Translations under genes and position numbers: made by a program
In this document: one piece after another, positions 1-9,252 of the stretch
Position numbering within the stretch: position 1 is the stretch's first letter
Layout of the letters: the number at the start of each line of letters is the position of its first letter
Notes under the pieces: model-generated
Databases searched by the model: none
Told to the model about the DNA's origin: nothing
Seen by the model: only the letters and a program-made list of their open reading frames with translations
Origin: CAVQXR01 sp963717955
GTDB taxonomy: Bacteria > Actinomycetota > Thermoleophilia > Gaiellales > Gaiellaceae
Assembly: GCA_963717955.1 (NCBI GenBank)
Contig: CAVQXR010000003.1
Location: 124,001-188,000 of the forward strand
DNA: 64,000 bases
Reading direction: 5' to 3'

Positions 1-2
1 AG

Positions 3-281
3 CGGGCGAAGGAGCTGGCAGAGGCGATCCTCGTCGCCTGCGTCGACGCCGGCGGGGCGCTCACCGGCGAGCACGGCATCGGTGTCGACAAGGCCTGCCG
101 GATGCCGCTCATGTTCTCCGAGATCGACATCGAGACGATGCACCGGATCCGCCGGGCGTTCGACCCGGACGGGCTCAGCAACCCGGGGAAGATCTTCCCG
201 ACCCCGCGGCTCTGCGGCGAGGTTCCCGGCCCGTACCGGGCCCATCCGATCGAGCTCGCCGGGCTGGGCGAGCGCTTTTGA
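3..281 (+). CDS. glcD: Glycolate oxidase FAD subunit GlcD, C-terminal end (partial)
   Basis: Only the last 92 codons are in the window; the gene enters from the left edge and stops with TGA. The peptide carries the hallmark end of the FAD-linked oxidase C-terminal domain: LTGEHGIGVDKA, then a segment ending DPDGLSNPGKIFP. In this family the domain completes the flavin and substrate pocket of glycolate/lactate dehydrogenases. The next two genes encode GlcE and GlcF in the usual order with near-zero spacing, which supports glycolate oxidase over a stand-alone D-lactate dehydrogenase. Substrate specificity cannot be told from this fragment. Confidence 0.9.
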   Translation, partial: RAKELAEAILVACVDAGGALTGEHGIGVDKACRMPLMFSEIDIETMHRIRRAFDPDGLSNPGKIFPTPRLCGEVPGPYRAHPIELAGLGERF

Positions 282-288
282 GGCGGCG

Positions 289-1236
289 GTGGAGCCGGAC
301 GCGAACGTGCTCGAGCCGGGGTCGGTGCGCGAGGCCGCCGAGATCCTCGGCGCTGCCTCGCGGGAGGGGCGGCGCGTCTCGATCGGGTGTCCGGGAGGCG
401 ACCTGATCCTGTCGACCGGCCGCCTCGCCCGGGTCCTCGAGCACGAGGCCGGCGACCTCACGGTCACGGTCGAGGCCGGCATCCGCCTCTCCGCGCTCAA
501 CGCCCGCCTCGCGGAGAAGGGTCAGATGCTGGCGCTCGACCCGCCCGGTGATCCGACCGTCGGGGCCTGCCTCGCCGCGAACCTCGCCGGGCCACGCCGC
601 CACCGGTACGGCGCGCCGCGCGACCTCGTGCTGGGTGTGACCGTCGTCCTCGCGGACGGGACGGTCGCAAGCTCCGGGGGCAAGGTCGTCAAGAACGTTG
701 CCGGCTACGACATCGCGAAGCTCTTCTGCGGCTCTGCGGGACGGTTCGGGCTGATCGCTCGCGCGAGCTTTCGACTCCACCCGCTGCCCGGCGCGACGGC
801 CACCCTCGTCACCGGGGTCGAGACCGCGGACGAGGCGTGCGAACGCGCGCAGCTCGTGCACCGCTCGCAGCTCGTCCCGAGCGCGCTCGACCTGCTCTGG
901 CAAGGCCCCGGCTCGCGCCTGCAGCTCCTCTTCGAGGGCTCGGCCCGCTCGGTCGCGGCGCAGCTCGCGGAGGCGGGGCGGCTCGTCGGCGGCGGCGCGG
1001 CCGGCGAGGCCGTGTGGGACGAGTCCCGCGCCTGGCAGGCCCGGGCCGGCGGGCGAATCTCGTTCCCGCCCCGGGGGCTGGTGCAGACGCTCGCCGCGGC
1101 CGGCGAGGCGCTCGTGCGCCCGGGTATCGGATCCGCTTACCCGATGGCGGCACTCTCCGACGAGGGCCAGGCGAGCGCCTCCCTCCTCGCCGAGCGGGTC
1201 CGCGGGGTGCTGGATCCGGCGGGGATCCTCGCGTGA
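289..1236 (+). CDS. glcE: Glycolate oxidase subunit GlcE (FAD-binding)
   Basis: About 315 residues with the FAD_binding_4 (PCMH-type) fold: an N-terminal stretch like EPGSVREAAEILGAASREG, then LTVTVEAGIRLSALNARLAEKG and the GGKVVKNVAGYDIAKLFCGS signature of GlcE. I chose GTG 289, eight bases after the glcD stop, because the frame upstream lies inside glcD and does not resemble the family; the exact start is uncertain. GlcE is shorter than GlcD and is the second flavin subunit of the glycolate oxidase complex. The stop overlaps the glcF start (GTGA), indicating translational coupling. Confidence 0.87.
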   Translation: MEPDANVLEPGSVREAAEILGAASREGRRVSIGCPGGDLILSTGRLARVLEHEAGDLTVTVEAGIRLSALNARLAEKGQMLALDPPGDPTVGACLAANLAGPRRHRYGAPRDLVLGVTVVLADGTVASSGGKVVKNVAGYDIAKLFCGSAGRFGLIARASFRLHPLPGATATLVTGVETADEACERAQLVHRSQLVPSALDLLWQGPGSRLQLLFEGSARSVAAQLAEAGRLVGGGAAGEAVWDESRAWQARAGGRISFPPRGLVQTLAAAGEALVRPGIGSAYPMAALSDEGQASASLLAERVRGVLDPAGILA

Positions 1237-2477
1237 TCGACCGCGAGCTGCTCGGCGAGTGCGTCCACTGCGGGTTCTGCCTTCCGACCTGCCCGACATG
1301 GGTTCTCTGGGGCGAGGAGATGGACACGCCGCGCGGTCGCATCTACCTGATGGAGGCGCTCGAGGACGGGAAGGTGACGCTGTCGCCGTCGGTCGTCGAA
1401 CACTTCGACCGCTGCCTCGGCTGCATGGCCTGCGTCACGTCCTGCCCGTCGGGGGTGAAGTACGACCGGCTCATCGAGCAGACGCGCGCCGTCGTCGAGG
1501 CCGGCGTCGAGCGCCCGCGCGGCGGGGCGCTGCTGCGGTCGCTGATCTTCACGGTCTTCCCGCACCCCCGCCGGATGCGGGCCGCCCTCGCGCTCGAGCG
1601 GCTCGGCCGCCGCCTCCCGGTCCCGCGCTCGCTCACTCCGCTCCTCGACATCGCACCGCCGTGGAGGGTTCCTGGGCGCGTGCCGCGGCTGACGCCTGCT
1701 CGGGGCGAGCGGCGCGGCCGCGTCGTTCTGCTCGAGGGCTGCGTGCAGCGTGTCGTGTTCGGGGACGTCAACGCCGCGACGGCGCGGGTGCTCGCGGCGG
1801 ACGGGTGGGACGTCGTCGCGCCGAGATCGCAGGCCTGCTGCGGTGCGCTGAGCGTCCACGCCGGCAGACGCGAGGAGGGGCTCGCCCGCGCGCGGCGGCT
1901 GATCGACGTCTTCGCGGCCGAGGAGCCCGACCTGATCGTCGCCAACGCCGCCGGCTGCGGCTCCAACCTCCGCGACTACGTACACCTGCTCGCCGGCGAC
2001 CCGGCCTACGCCGGGAAGGCAACGGCCTTCTCCGACCGGGTGCGGGACATCTCCGAGGTGATCTCCGAAGGCCCCGTTGCCGAGCGTCACGGGCTCGCGG
2101 TGCGGGTCGCGTTCCAGGACTCGTGCCATCTCCTCCACGCCCAGCGGGTGCAGTCCGCGCCGCGGCTGATGCTGCGGGCGATCCCGGGCCTCGAGCTCGC
2201 CGAGCCAGCCGAGCAGGAGCTGTGCTGCGGCTCGGCCGGGATCTACAACGTGGTTCAGCCCGAGGCAGCCCGCGAGCTCGGACGGCGCAAGGCGTCGAAC
2301 GTCCTTGCGACCCACCCGGATGCGTACGCGACCGCGAACCCGGGGTGCCTCATCCAGGTCACGGCGCAGCTCCGCCGTGCAGAGAACCCGCTTCCCGCGT
2401 TCCATCCCATCGAGCTCGTCGACGCGTCGATCCGCGGCCTCCCGGCCGAGCGCGTGCTCGCCGACGCACGGCGGTAG
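1233..2477 (+). CDS. glcF: Glycolate oxidase iron-sulfur subunit GlcF
   Basis: 414 residues beginning at a GTG that overlaps the glcE stop. Two ferredoxin-type 4Fe-4S motifs are visible near the N-terminus (CVHCGFCLPTCPTW and CLGCMACVTSCPSG), followed by two CCG-type cysteine-rich domains (QACCGALSVHAG and ELCCGSAGIYN) typical of the GlcF/LutA/heterodisulfide reductase family. It carries electrons from the flavin subunits to the respiratory chain at the membrane. Length and domain order match the family. It closes the glcDEF operon that lets the cell oxidise glycolate to glyoxylate. Confidence 0.95.
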   Translation: MIDRELLGECVHCGFCLPTCPTWVLWGEEMDTPRGRIYLMEALEDGKVTLSPSVVEHFDRCLGCMACVTSCPSGVKYDRLIEQTRAVVEAGVERPRGGALLRSLIFTVFPHPRRMRAALALERLGRRLPVPRSLTPLLDIAPPWRVPGRVPRLTPARGERRGRVVLLEGCVQRVVFGDVNAATARVLAADGWDVVAPRSQACCGALSVHAGRREEGLARARRLIDVFAAEEPDLIVANAAGCGSNLRDYVHLLAGDPAYAGKATAFSDRVRDISEVISEGPVAERHGLAVRVAFQDSCHLLHAQRVQSAPRLMLRAIPGLELAEPAEQELCCGSAGIYNVVQPEAARELGRRKASNVLATHPDAYATANPGCLIQVTAQLRRAENPLPAFHPIELVDASIRGLPAERVLADARR

Positions 2478-2576
2478 GTCGTTCCCCGGCCTCATTCGGG
2501 CAGTCCGATCGGGCGGGATCAGATCCCGCCCCTCCCGTCAACCGGTCGTAGGGGCCGGAACCCATCTCGCCCGAGC

Positions 2577-2708
2577 ATGATCGTGTACGTTGCCGCGGTC
2601 GAGTCAGCCCGTATGCTCTCTCTTGTCGGCAACGAGGCGCTCGATTCGATCGCGGCCGAGGTGCGCGACCGCCTCACCCGGGTCGTCGAGCGCGTCGCTC
2701 AGAGCTAG
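2577..2708 (+). CDS. Possible 43-residue hypothetical protein
   Basis: A short ATG-started frame between glcF and the MBL-rhodanese gene. The peptide has a hydrophobic start (MIVYVAAVESARMLSLVG) and an acidic/basic helical tail. It ends 21 bases before the next start, so it could be a leader cistron of the sulfur genes. There is no clear ribosome binding site and I recognise no family; it may be chance. Confidence 0.3.
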   Translation: MIVYVAAVESARMLSLVGNEALDSIAAEVRDRLTRVVERVAQS

Positions 2709-2729
2709 CCAACGAGCCCGGAGGCCCTG

Positions 2730-4145
2730 ATGATCCTCAAGCAGTACTACCTCGGCTGCCTCGCACACGCGTCCTACCTCGTCGGCGACGAGGTCTCGAA
2801 GGTCGCGGCGGTCGTCGACCCGCAGCGGGACGTCGACCAGTACCTCGCGGATGCGGAAGCCGCCGGCGTCCGGATCGGCTACGTGTTCCTCAGCCACTTC
2901 CACGCCGACTTCGTCGCGGGTCACCTCGAGCTCCGCGACCGCGCCGGCGCCGAGATCTGCTACGGCGCCCGTGGCGAGACGGAGTTCGCGGGCCGGAGAT
3001 TCGCGACCGGGGACACGCTCGACCTCGGACCCGAGGTGAGGCTCGGCGTGCTCGAGACACCAGGCCATTCCCCCGAGTCGATCACGATCCTCGTCTACGA
3101 CCGAAAGAGCAGCGAGGAGCGCCCGTACGCCGCGCTGACCGGCGACACGCTGTTCGTCGGCGACGTCGGCCGCCCCGACCTGCGGGCCGCGCTCGGCTGG
3201 ACGGCCGAGGAGCTGGGGTCGCTCCTCTACGACTCGATCCAGCAGCGGATCCTCCCGCTGCCCGACGAGACGCTCGTCTACCCGGCACACGGTGCAGGCT
3301 CGCTCTGCGGCAAGAGCCTGAGCCAGGAGACCGTCAGCACGATCGGAGCGCAGCGCCGGCACAACTACGCTCTGCAGCCGATGAGCCGCGAGGAGTTCAT
3401 CCAGATCGTCACCGCAGACCAGCCGGACGCCCCGGCCTACTTCACGTACGACGCAATCCTCAACACGAAGGAGCGGCAGACGCTCGAGCAGGCGCTCGAG
3501 CGCGAGCTCACGCCGCTCGCGATCGACGAGCTCCTCCGACTCGCGGACGCAGGTGCCCAGATCCTCGACACGCGAGAGCCGTCCGAGTACTGCGCCGCGC
3601 ACCTCCGCGGCTCCGTGAACGTCGGGCTCTCAGGCAGCTTCGCCACCTGGTGCGGCACGCTGCTCGATGTCGCGAAGCCGATCGTGATCGTGGCCGACCC
3701 CGGACGCGAGGAGGAGGCCGCGACCCGGCTCGGCCGGATCGGCTTCGACAGCATCGCCGGCTACCTCGACGGCGGGATGCAGTCCGTGGCGGCCCGCCAG
3801 GACCTGATCACGGCCGCCGGGCGCGTGACCGCGCTCGAGCTCGCGGAGGAGCTCGCCGCGGACGAACCGCCCGTCGTGCTCGACGTGCGCACGCCACGTG
3901 AGCGTGAGACCGGGGCGATCGACGGCAGCGTCTTCATCCCGTTGAGCCAGCTCCTCGAGCGACGTGCGGACGTGCCGCACGGGCGACCGCTGGTGGTCGT
4001 CTGCGGCACCGGCTACCGCTCCTCGATCGCGATGAGCCTCCTCGAGCGAGCGGGTGCGGTCGGCCTGCGCGATCTGATCGGCGGCATGGACGCATGGGGA
4101 GCGTCACGGCTCGCGACGTCGATCGCCGGGACGTGGCCCGACTGA
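2730..4145 (+). CDS. MBL-fold persulfide dioxygenase-like protein fused to two rhodanese domains
   Basis: 471 residues. Residues 1-240 are a metallo-beta-lactamase fold of the glyoxalase II/ETHE1 type with H56-F-H58-A-D60-F (the usual last His is Phe), H-S-P after the central strand and LTGDTLFVGDVGRPDL. Residues 265-360 are a rhodanese domain whose active-site position is not an obvious Cys, and 365-470 a second one with the loop VVCGTGYRSS, so its Cys is present. Such fusions oxidise glutathione or other low-molecular-weight persulfides and move sulfane sulfur. The following rhodanese gene overlaps its stop, forming a sulfide/persulfide detoxification pair. The exact thiol substrate is unknown. 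Confidence 0.93.
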   Translation: MILKQYYLGCLAHASYLVGDEVSKVAAVVDPQRDVDQYLADAEAAGVRIGYVFLSHFHADFVAGHLELRDRAGAEICYGARGETEFAGRRFATGDTLDLGPEVRLGVLETPGHSPESITILVYDRKSSEERPYAALTGDTLFVGDVGRPDLRAALGWTAEELGSLLYDSIQQRILPLPDETLVYPAHGAGSLCGKSLSQETVSTIGAQRRHNYALQPMSREEFIQIVTADQPDAPAYFTYDAILNTKERQTLEQALERELTPLAIDELLRLADAGAQILDTREPSEYCAAHLRGSVNVGLSGSFATWCGTLLDVAKPIVIVADPGREEEAATRLGRIGFDSIAGYLDGGMQSVAARQDLITAAGRVTALELAEELAADEPPVVLDVRTPRERETGAIDGSVFIPLSQLLERRADVPHGRPLVVVCGTGYRSSIAMSLLERAGAVGLRDLIGGMDAWGASRLATSIAGTWPD

Positions 4146-4474
4146 TGGCGGCGCCGGAGATCGGCCCGGCAGACGCCTCCGCCCGCATCGCCGCGGGCGA
4201 GGCGATGGTCCTCGACGTCCGAGAGCGCGACGAGTTCGCCGCCGGCCGCATTGCCGGCGCGGTGCACATCCCGCTCCCCGAGCTCGTGATGCGCCAGGAC
4301 GAGATCCCCGAGGACGTCGCGCTCGTCGCGGTCTGCCGCAGCGGAGGCCGGAGCGCGTACGCGACCGAGATGCTCGTCCGGGCCGGCTACACGGCCGAGA
4401 ACCTGGCCGGTGGGATGGAGGCGTGGCAGGCGGCCGGGCTCCCGATCGAGCCGCCCGGCGGGGTCGTCGCGTAG
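4145..4474 (+). CDS. Single-domain rhodanese (sulfurtransferase)
   Basis: 109 residues from ATG 4145, which overlaps the preceding stop (TGATG); a longer upstream start would lie inside the fusion gene and adds no family sequence. The domain shows VLDVRERDEFAAGRI, HIPLPEL and the active-site loop VAVCRSGGRS, so the catalytic Cys is intact, with the closing motif NLAGGMEAWQAAGLP. It probably accepts sulfane sulfur from the upstream MBL-rhodanese protein in the cytoplasm. Confidence 0.92.
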   Translation: MAAPEIGPADASARIAAGEAMVLDVRERDEFAAGRIAGAVHIPLPELVMRQDEIPEDVALVAVCRSGGRSAYATEMLVRAGYTAENLAGGMEAWQAAGLPIEPPGGVVA

Positions 4475-4552
4475 TGCTCCGGGAGGAGTTCCCGACGGCC
4501 CTCGAAGCGGGCGATCGTCACCCCGCCGGCGCTCGGAGTCGAGCCGGGTAAG

Positions 4553-7399
4553 GTGTACGAGGAGCGGATCCCGGTGCCACAGGAGCACGTAGACGACGTC
4601 AACCTCGGCTACGTTCGAGACATCCTCGATCGGTATCTCGCCTCCCCGGATTCCGTCGATCCGGCCTGGCGCGACCTCTTCGAGCACGGCGGAAACGGGG
4701 TTCTCGACGAGCATCCGGCCGTCGTTCGCCTGCGTCAGCTCACCGGCGAGCCCCTCGCTGCGCCCGCCCGGCCCCGGCCGGCGCCGGAAGTGCCCGCGGC
4801 GGCCGCCGCCCCGGAGCTGCTCCCGGCGGTCGCGGCCGCGATGGCGCTCGTGAAGGCCTACCGCATGCACGGCCATCTCGCTGCCCGGCTCGACCCGCTC
4901 GGCTCCGAGCCGGTCGGCGACCCGGCGCTCAGACCCGAGACGCTCCACCCGCCGCTCACCTCCGAGCTGATGGCGCAGATTCCCGCCTCCGTGCTACGCA
5001 TTGCCGTTTCCGGCGAGACCCTTGTCGACGCGCTGCCCAGGCTCCGGGAGACCTACTGCGGGACGATCGCGTACGAGATCGAGCACATCGGCAGCCACGA
5101 GCAGCGTGTCTGGCTCCGGCAGGCGATCGAGTCGTCGGCCTACCGGGCTCCCGTCCCGCCGGATGAGAGACACTGGCTCCTGCGCCGCCTCGCCGAGGCC
5201 GAGGGCTTCGAGCACTACCTCCGGCGCGCCTTCATCGGACAGAAGCAGTTCTCGATCGAAGGGCTCGACGCCCTCCTGCCGATGCTCGACACGGTGCTCG
5301 AGCTCGCCGTCGGAGCGGGTGCGCGCCAGGTCGTCATCGGCATGGCGCACCGCGGCCGCCTGAACGTGCTCGCGCACGTCGTCGGGCGCCCGTACGGGCA
5401 GATCCTGCGGGAGTTCGAGGGTGAGCGGGTGATCGAGGCGGTCACGGGTGACACGGAGGAGGGCACCGGCGACGTCAAGTACCACCTCGGTGCCCGCGCC
5501 GTCCGGGAGATCCTCGGCATCGGGGTCGAGGTCGTCCTCGCCGCGAACCCGAGCCATCTCGAGGCGGTCGACCCGGTGGTCGAAGGGCTCACCCGGGCCG
5601 CGCAGACCGATCAACAGACATCGTCCGGCGTGCACGATCCCGACCGCGCGCTCGCGATCCTCATCCACGGCGACGCCGCGTTCGCGGGACAGGGCGTCGT
5701 TGCCGAGACGTTCAACCTCCAGGGCGTAGCCGGCTACAGGACGGGCGGGACGCTGCACATCGTCGCGAACAACCAGATCGGGTTCACGACCGACCCGGCC
5801 GAGAGCCGCTCGACCCGCTACTCGAGCGATCTCGCCAAGGGGTACGACTCTCCGATCGTCCATGTCAACGCGGACGATCCGGAGGCCGCCGTCGCGGCGG
5901 TCCGGCTCGCGATGGCGTTCCGCACGCGATTCCACCACGACGTCGTCGTCGACCTCGTGGGCTACCGTCGCTTCGGGCACAACGAGCAGGACGAGCCCGC
6001 CTTCACCCAGCCCGTGATGGCCCGGACGATCGAGGACCACCCGACGGTGTTCTCGCTCTACGCGGAGCGGCTCGCGCGGGAGGGCGTGATCGCCGACGGC
6101 GCAGGCCGGCCGCTCGTCGTCGAGGTCGAGCAGCGGCTCAAGCAGGCCCACGAGGCGTTGAAGGCGGAGCTCCAGACGTCGGGCAACGGGCCTGCCCGGC
6201 GGGAGCGCGTGCACCGTGGCGTGCCCGCCACGGCGGTGGCGCCCGACGTGCTGCTCGACCTCAACGAGCGGCTCCTCGCGGTGCCGGACGGTTTCACGGT
6301 CCACCCCAAGCTCGCCCGCCAGCTGGAGCGGCGCAGGGACACGGTCGGCCCGGCCGGCGGCATCGACTGGGGTCAGGCCGAGGCGCTCGCGTTCGCCAGC
6401 CTGCTCCGGGAGGGGGTACCGGTCAGGCTGACCGGTCAGGACACCGAGCGGGGCACGTTCTCGCACCGCCATCTCGTGCTGCACGACTTCCAGACCGGCG
6501 AGCGCTTCTGCCCGATCCGCCATCTCCGCGACGCCAGGGCCTCGTTCGAGGTGTACAACTCGCCCCTCTCGGAGTACGCGGCGCTTGGGTTCGAGTACGG
6601 GTACTCGGTCGCCGAGCCGGGCTGCCTCGTCCTGTGGGAGGCCCAGTTCGGGGACTTCGTCAACAACGCCCAGGTCGTGGTCGACCAGTTCATCGTCTCC
6701 GGCTTCGCGAAGTGGGAGCAGACCGCCCGGCTCGTGCTGCTGCTCCCGCACGGGTACGAGGGCAACGGTCCCGAGCACTCGAGCGCGCGCGTCGAGCGCT
6801 TCCTGCAGCTCGCGGCCCAGGGGAACATTCGGATCGCGAACACCTCGACCCCTGCCCAGTACTTCCATCTCCTGCGTCTGCAGGCGCATGGATCGACACC
6901 GCGGCCGCTCGTGATCTTCACGCCGAAGAGCCTCCTGCGGCTGAAGCAGGCCACGTCACGGCTCGAGGAGTTGACTGGTGGGTCGTTCCGGCCGGTGTTC
7001 GACGACCCGAACGTCATGCCGGACGAGCGCGCCCGCGTTCGCCGGCTGCTGCTCTGCTCCGGCAAGGTCTACTACGACATCGTCGGGCACCCGAGCTACG
7101 CGGATAGCCCGGATCTCGCGGTCGCGCGGCTCGACCAGCTCTACCCGTTCCCCGTCCCCGCGTACACGGAGCTGCTGCGCTCCTACCCGGCCGTCGAGCA
7201 GCTCGTCTGGGTGCAGGAGGAGCCGCAGAACATGGGCCCGTACCGGTCGATCCGCCACCGGCTCGAGGAGTCGCTCCCCGAGGCCGTCTCGCTGTCGTAC
7301 GCCGGACGCCCGTGGCGGGCGAGCACGAGCGAGGCCTACCCGACCGCCCACCTCGTCGAGCAGGACCGGTTCGTCCGCACCGCGCTCGGCCTCGCCTGA
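4553..7399 (+). CDS. sucA: 2-oxoglutarate dehydrogenase E1 component
   Basis: 948 residues, the size of E. coli SucA. The N-terminus carries the OGDH leader motif (YLASPDSVDPAWRDLF), then a thiamine-diphosphate transketolase-like core with MAHRGRLNVLAHVVG, the TPP-binding region near GDAAFAGQGVVAETF and NNQIGFTT, a pyrimidine-binding domain with the HRH motif region (TFSHRHLVLHD), and the C-terminal domain with WVQEEPQNMGPY. Start is GTG 4553. Unlike the Kgd/OdhA proteins of mycobacteria, corynebacteria and Streptomyces, it lacks the fused N-terminal E2 acyltransferase domain, so E2 must be encoded elsewhere. TCA-cycle enzyme. Confidence 0.95.
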   Translation: MYEERIPVPQEHVDDVNLGYVRDILDRYLASPDSVDPAWRDLFEHGGNGVLDEHPAVVRLRQLTGEPLAAPARPRPAPEVPAAAAAPELLPAVAAAMALVKAYRMHGHLAARLDPLGSEPVGDPALRPETLHPPLTSELMAQIPASVLRIAVSGETLVDALPRLRETYCGTIAYEIEHIGSHEQRVWLRQAIESSAYRAPVPPDERHWLLRRLAEAEGFEHYLRRAFIGQKQFSIEGLDALLPMLDTVLELAVGAGARQVVIGMAHRGRLNVLAHVVGRPYGQILREFEGERVIEAVTGDTEEGTGDVKYHLGARAVREILGIGVEVVLAANPSHLEAVDPVVEGLTRAAQTDQQTSSGVHDPDRALAILIHGDAAFAGQGVVAETFNLQGVAGYRTGGTLHIVANNQIGFTTDPAESRSTRYSSDLAKGYDSPIVHVNADDPEAAVAAVRLAMAFRTRFHHDVVVDLVGYRRFGHNEQDEPAFTQPVMARTIEDHPTVFSLYAERLAREGVIADGAGRPLVVEVEQRLKQAHEALKAELQTSGNGPARRERVHRGVPATAVAPDVLLDLNERLLAVPDGFTVHPKLARQLERRRDTVGPAGGIDWGQAEALAFASLLREGVPVRLTGQDTERGTFSHRHLVLHDFQTGERFCPIRHLRDARASFEVYNSPLSEYAALGFEYGYSVAEPGCLVLWEAQFGDFVNNAQVVVDQFIVSGFAKWEQTARLVLLLPHGYEGNGPEHSSARVERFLQLAAQGNIRIANTSTPAQYFHLLRLQAHGSTPRPLVIFTPKSLLRLKQATSRLEELTGGSFRPVFDDPNVMPDERARVRRLLLCSGKVYYDIVGHPSYADSPDLAVARLDQLYPFPVPAYTELLRSYPAVEQLVWVQEEPQNMGPYRSIRHRLEESLPEAVSLSYAGRPWRASTSEAYPTAHLVEQDRFVRTALGLA

Positions 7400-7637
7400 C
7401 CAACAGGCGCGAGGCAAGCCCCCCCGCCGTCGCCACGTCCGTTGGCCGCGGAGGCCGGCTCGCTACGATGGCGTCTCGGCATGGGCAGGGGACAGGACAT
7501 GCAATCGAGGCCCGGAGGCGTGCCGGCGGCCACCATCGTCGCGTGTCCGGCCCCTGCCACTGCAGTCGCGCCGGCCGGGCAGGCGGATGGGTAGAGCCAC
7601 GGCCGGGTCGGGGAGAGCGGCGGGGGAGCGCGCGGCC

Positions 7638-8108
7638 ATGATCGCGGTCGACGACGAGCCGATCGTGGCCCGTTCGGTCGAGCGTGACCTCCTGCGCCGC
7701 TACGCCGACACGTACCGGGTGTTGCGGGCCGAGTCGGGCGCCGCTGCGCTGGATCTCGTGGAGCGACTGTTCGGTCGGGGCGAGGACGTCGCGCTGGTCC
7801 TGACCGACCAGCGCATGCCCGAGATGAGCGGGGTCGAGCTGCTCGCTCGCCTGCGGGAGATCGCGCCCGACGCGAAGCGCGTGCTGCTGACGGCCTACGC
7901 CGACACCGACGTGGCGATCCGGGCCATCAACGATGTCGGGCTCGACCACTACCTGCTGAAGCCATGGGACCCGCCGGAGGAGCACCTGTTCCCGGTGCTG
8001 GACGATCTGCTCACCGCATGGCAGTCGACGAGGGCCCACCCGTTCGGCGGCGTGACCGTCGTCGGCCACCGCTGGTCCCCGAGTCTCACCGCATGCGCGA
8101 TTTCCTGA
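7638..8108 (+). CDS. Response regulator receiver domain: 5' part of a split fused response regulator/thioredoxin reductase
   Basis: Receiver domain from ATG 7638: acidic pair in AVDDEP, phospho-acceptor Asp in LVLTDQRMPEMSG, Thr in LLTAYADTD and Lys in LLKPWDPPEEHL. After VTVVGHRWSP (about position 8077) the frame leaves family sequence and stops. The continuation of that very motif (ESHRMRDFLTRN, VPYRWLD) sits in the next frame, so this and the two following entries are one gene of the known fused response regulator/thioredoxin-disulfide reductase family. The break lies at a CCCC run (8077-8080) and one extra base would repair it. A consensus error is likely; a real pseudogene is possible. 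Confidence 0.87.
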   Translation: MIAVDDEPIVARSVERDLLRRYADTYRVLRAESGAAALDLVERLFGRGEDVALVLTDQRMPEMSGVELLARLREIAPDAKRVLLTAYADTDVAIRAINDVGLDHYLLKPWDPPEEHLFPVLDDLLTAWQSTRAHPFGGVTVVGHRWSPSLTACAIS

Positions 8109-8851
8109 CCCGGAATCTCGTCCCCTACCGCTGGCTCGACGCAGGTGACCTGGAGGCGGCGCCGATGCTCGAGGCCGCCGAGCCCGGGATGCTGCCCATC
8201 GTCGCGCTGCCGGACGGGGCCGTGCTCTCCGGTCCGACGTTGCAGGCCGTCGCCGAGCGCATCGGCCTGCGAACGCAGGCGGAGCTCGACCTCTACGACT
8301 TGGTGATCGTGGGAGCCGGCCCGGCCGGGCTCGCCGCGGCCGTCTACGGCGCATCCGAGGGTCTGCGAACGCTGCTCGTCGAGCACCACGCTCCCGGCGG
8401 TCAGGCGGGCGAGAGCTCGCGGATCGAAAACTACCTCGGCTTCCCCGCCGGTCTCAGCGGCGGAGATCTCGCGCGGCGCGCGACAGCCCAGGCGCGACGT
8501 CTCGGTGCTGAGATGCTGACGACGAGGCAGGCGGTCGCGCTCGAGGTTCGCGAGCAACTCCGCGCGATCCGCCTTGCCGACGGCGGTGAGATCGCATGCC
8601 ACACCGTGCTGATCGCGACCGGCGTCTCCTACCGCCGGCTCGACGCGCCCGGGGTCGATCGGCTCACGGGCGCCGGTATCTACTACGGGGCCGCGGCGAG
8701 CGAGGCGCAGGCCATGTCGGGTGAGCACGTCTTCGTCGTCGGCGGCGCCAACTCGGCCGGCCAGGCGGCCGTCTTCTTCAGCCGGTTCGCGCCTGGGGTG
8801 ACGATCGTCTGCCGGGGGAAGGGCTCCACCGTGGCATGTCCCGCTACCTGA
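8093..8851 (+). CDS. Thioredoxin reductase-like domain, N-terminal two thirds of the split fused protein
   Basis: Starts with a thioredoxin/glutaredoxin-like segment (VPYRWLDAGDLE), then the FAD Rossmann motif VIVGAGPAGLAAAVYGASEG, the loop LVEHHAPGGQAGESSRIENY and the NADPH site VFVVGGANSAGQAA. The usual CxxC redox pair of classic TrxR is not visible at its normal site, as is common in this fused family. Family sequence ends near VTIVCRG (about 8818) beside a GGGGG run, and the rest continues in another frame at 8836. It probably passes electrons or redox state to the attached receiver domain or to the adjacent kinase. Confidence 0.86.
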   Translation: MRDFLTRNLVPYRWLDAGDLEAAPMLEAAEPGMLPIVALPDGAVLSGPTLQAVAERIGLRTQAELDLYDLVIVGAGPAGLAAAVYGASEGLRTLLVEHHAPGGQAGESSRIENYLGFPAGLSGGDLARRATAQARRLGAEMLTTRQAVALEVREQLRAIRLADGGEIACHTVLIATGVSYRRLDAPGVDRLTGAGIYYGAAASEAQAMSGEHVFVVGGANSAGQAAVFFSRFAPGVTIVCRGKGSTVACPAT

Positions 8852-9252
8852 TCGACCAGATCGAGGCGATCCCGACGATCGAGGTCAAGCTCGAGACCCA
8901 GGTCGTCGAGGCGCTCGGCGGCGATCGTCTCGAGGCGGTCACGCTCGAGCGTGACGGCGTTCGCGAGACGCTTCCGGCCGCGGGGCTGTTCATCTTCATC
9001 GGTGCCCGCCCGGTGACGGAATGGCTCGGTGACACCGTTGCGCGAACACCTGCCGGGTTCGTCCTCTCCGGCCGGGACGGGATCACACGGGATTGGCCGC
9101 TCGAGCGCGAGCCCTTTCTCCTCGAGACGAGCACCCCGGGCGTCTTCGTCGCCGGCGACGTCCGCCAGGGGTCGATCAAGCGCGTCGCCTCCGCGGTCGG
9201 GGACGGCTCGATGTCCGTGGCATTCGTCCACCAGTACCTCAACGGCCGGTGA
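8836..9252 (+). CDS. Thioredoxin reductase-like domain, C-terminal part of the split fused protein
   Basis: Carries the closing part of the pyridine nucleotide-disulfide oxidoreductase fold: MSRYLIDQIEAIP, FIFIGARPVTEWL, and the FAD ribityl-binding motif TPGVFVAGDVRQGSIKRV. It has no ribosome binding site of its own and begins exactly where the preceding frame loses similarity, so it is not an independent gene. Adding one base near the G-run at 8814-8818 would join it. Its stop overlaps the next start (GTGA), so the original fusion was translationally coupled to the sensor kinase. Confidence 0.86.
   Translation: MSRYLIDQIEAIPTIEVKLETQVVEALGGDRLEAVTLERDGVRETLPAAGLFIFIGARPVTEWLGDTVARTPAGFVLSGRDGITRDWPLEREPFLLETSTPGVFVAGDVRQGSIKRVASAVGDGSMSVAFVHQYLNGR

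Noticed and set aside
4994..6889. 631-codon open frame on the minus strand opposite sucA
   Set aside because: Shadow of a high-GC gene: Arg/Asp/Glu-rich, no family motifs, while the plus strand encodes a complete E1 enzyme.
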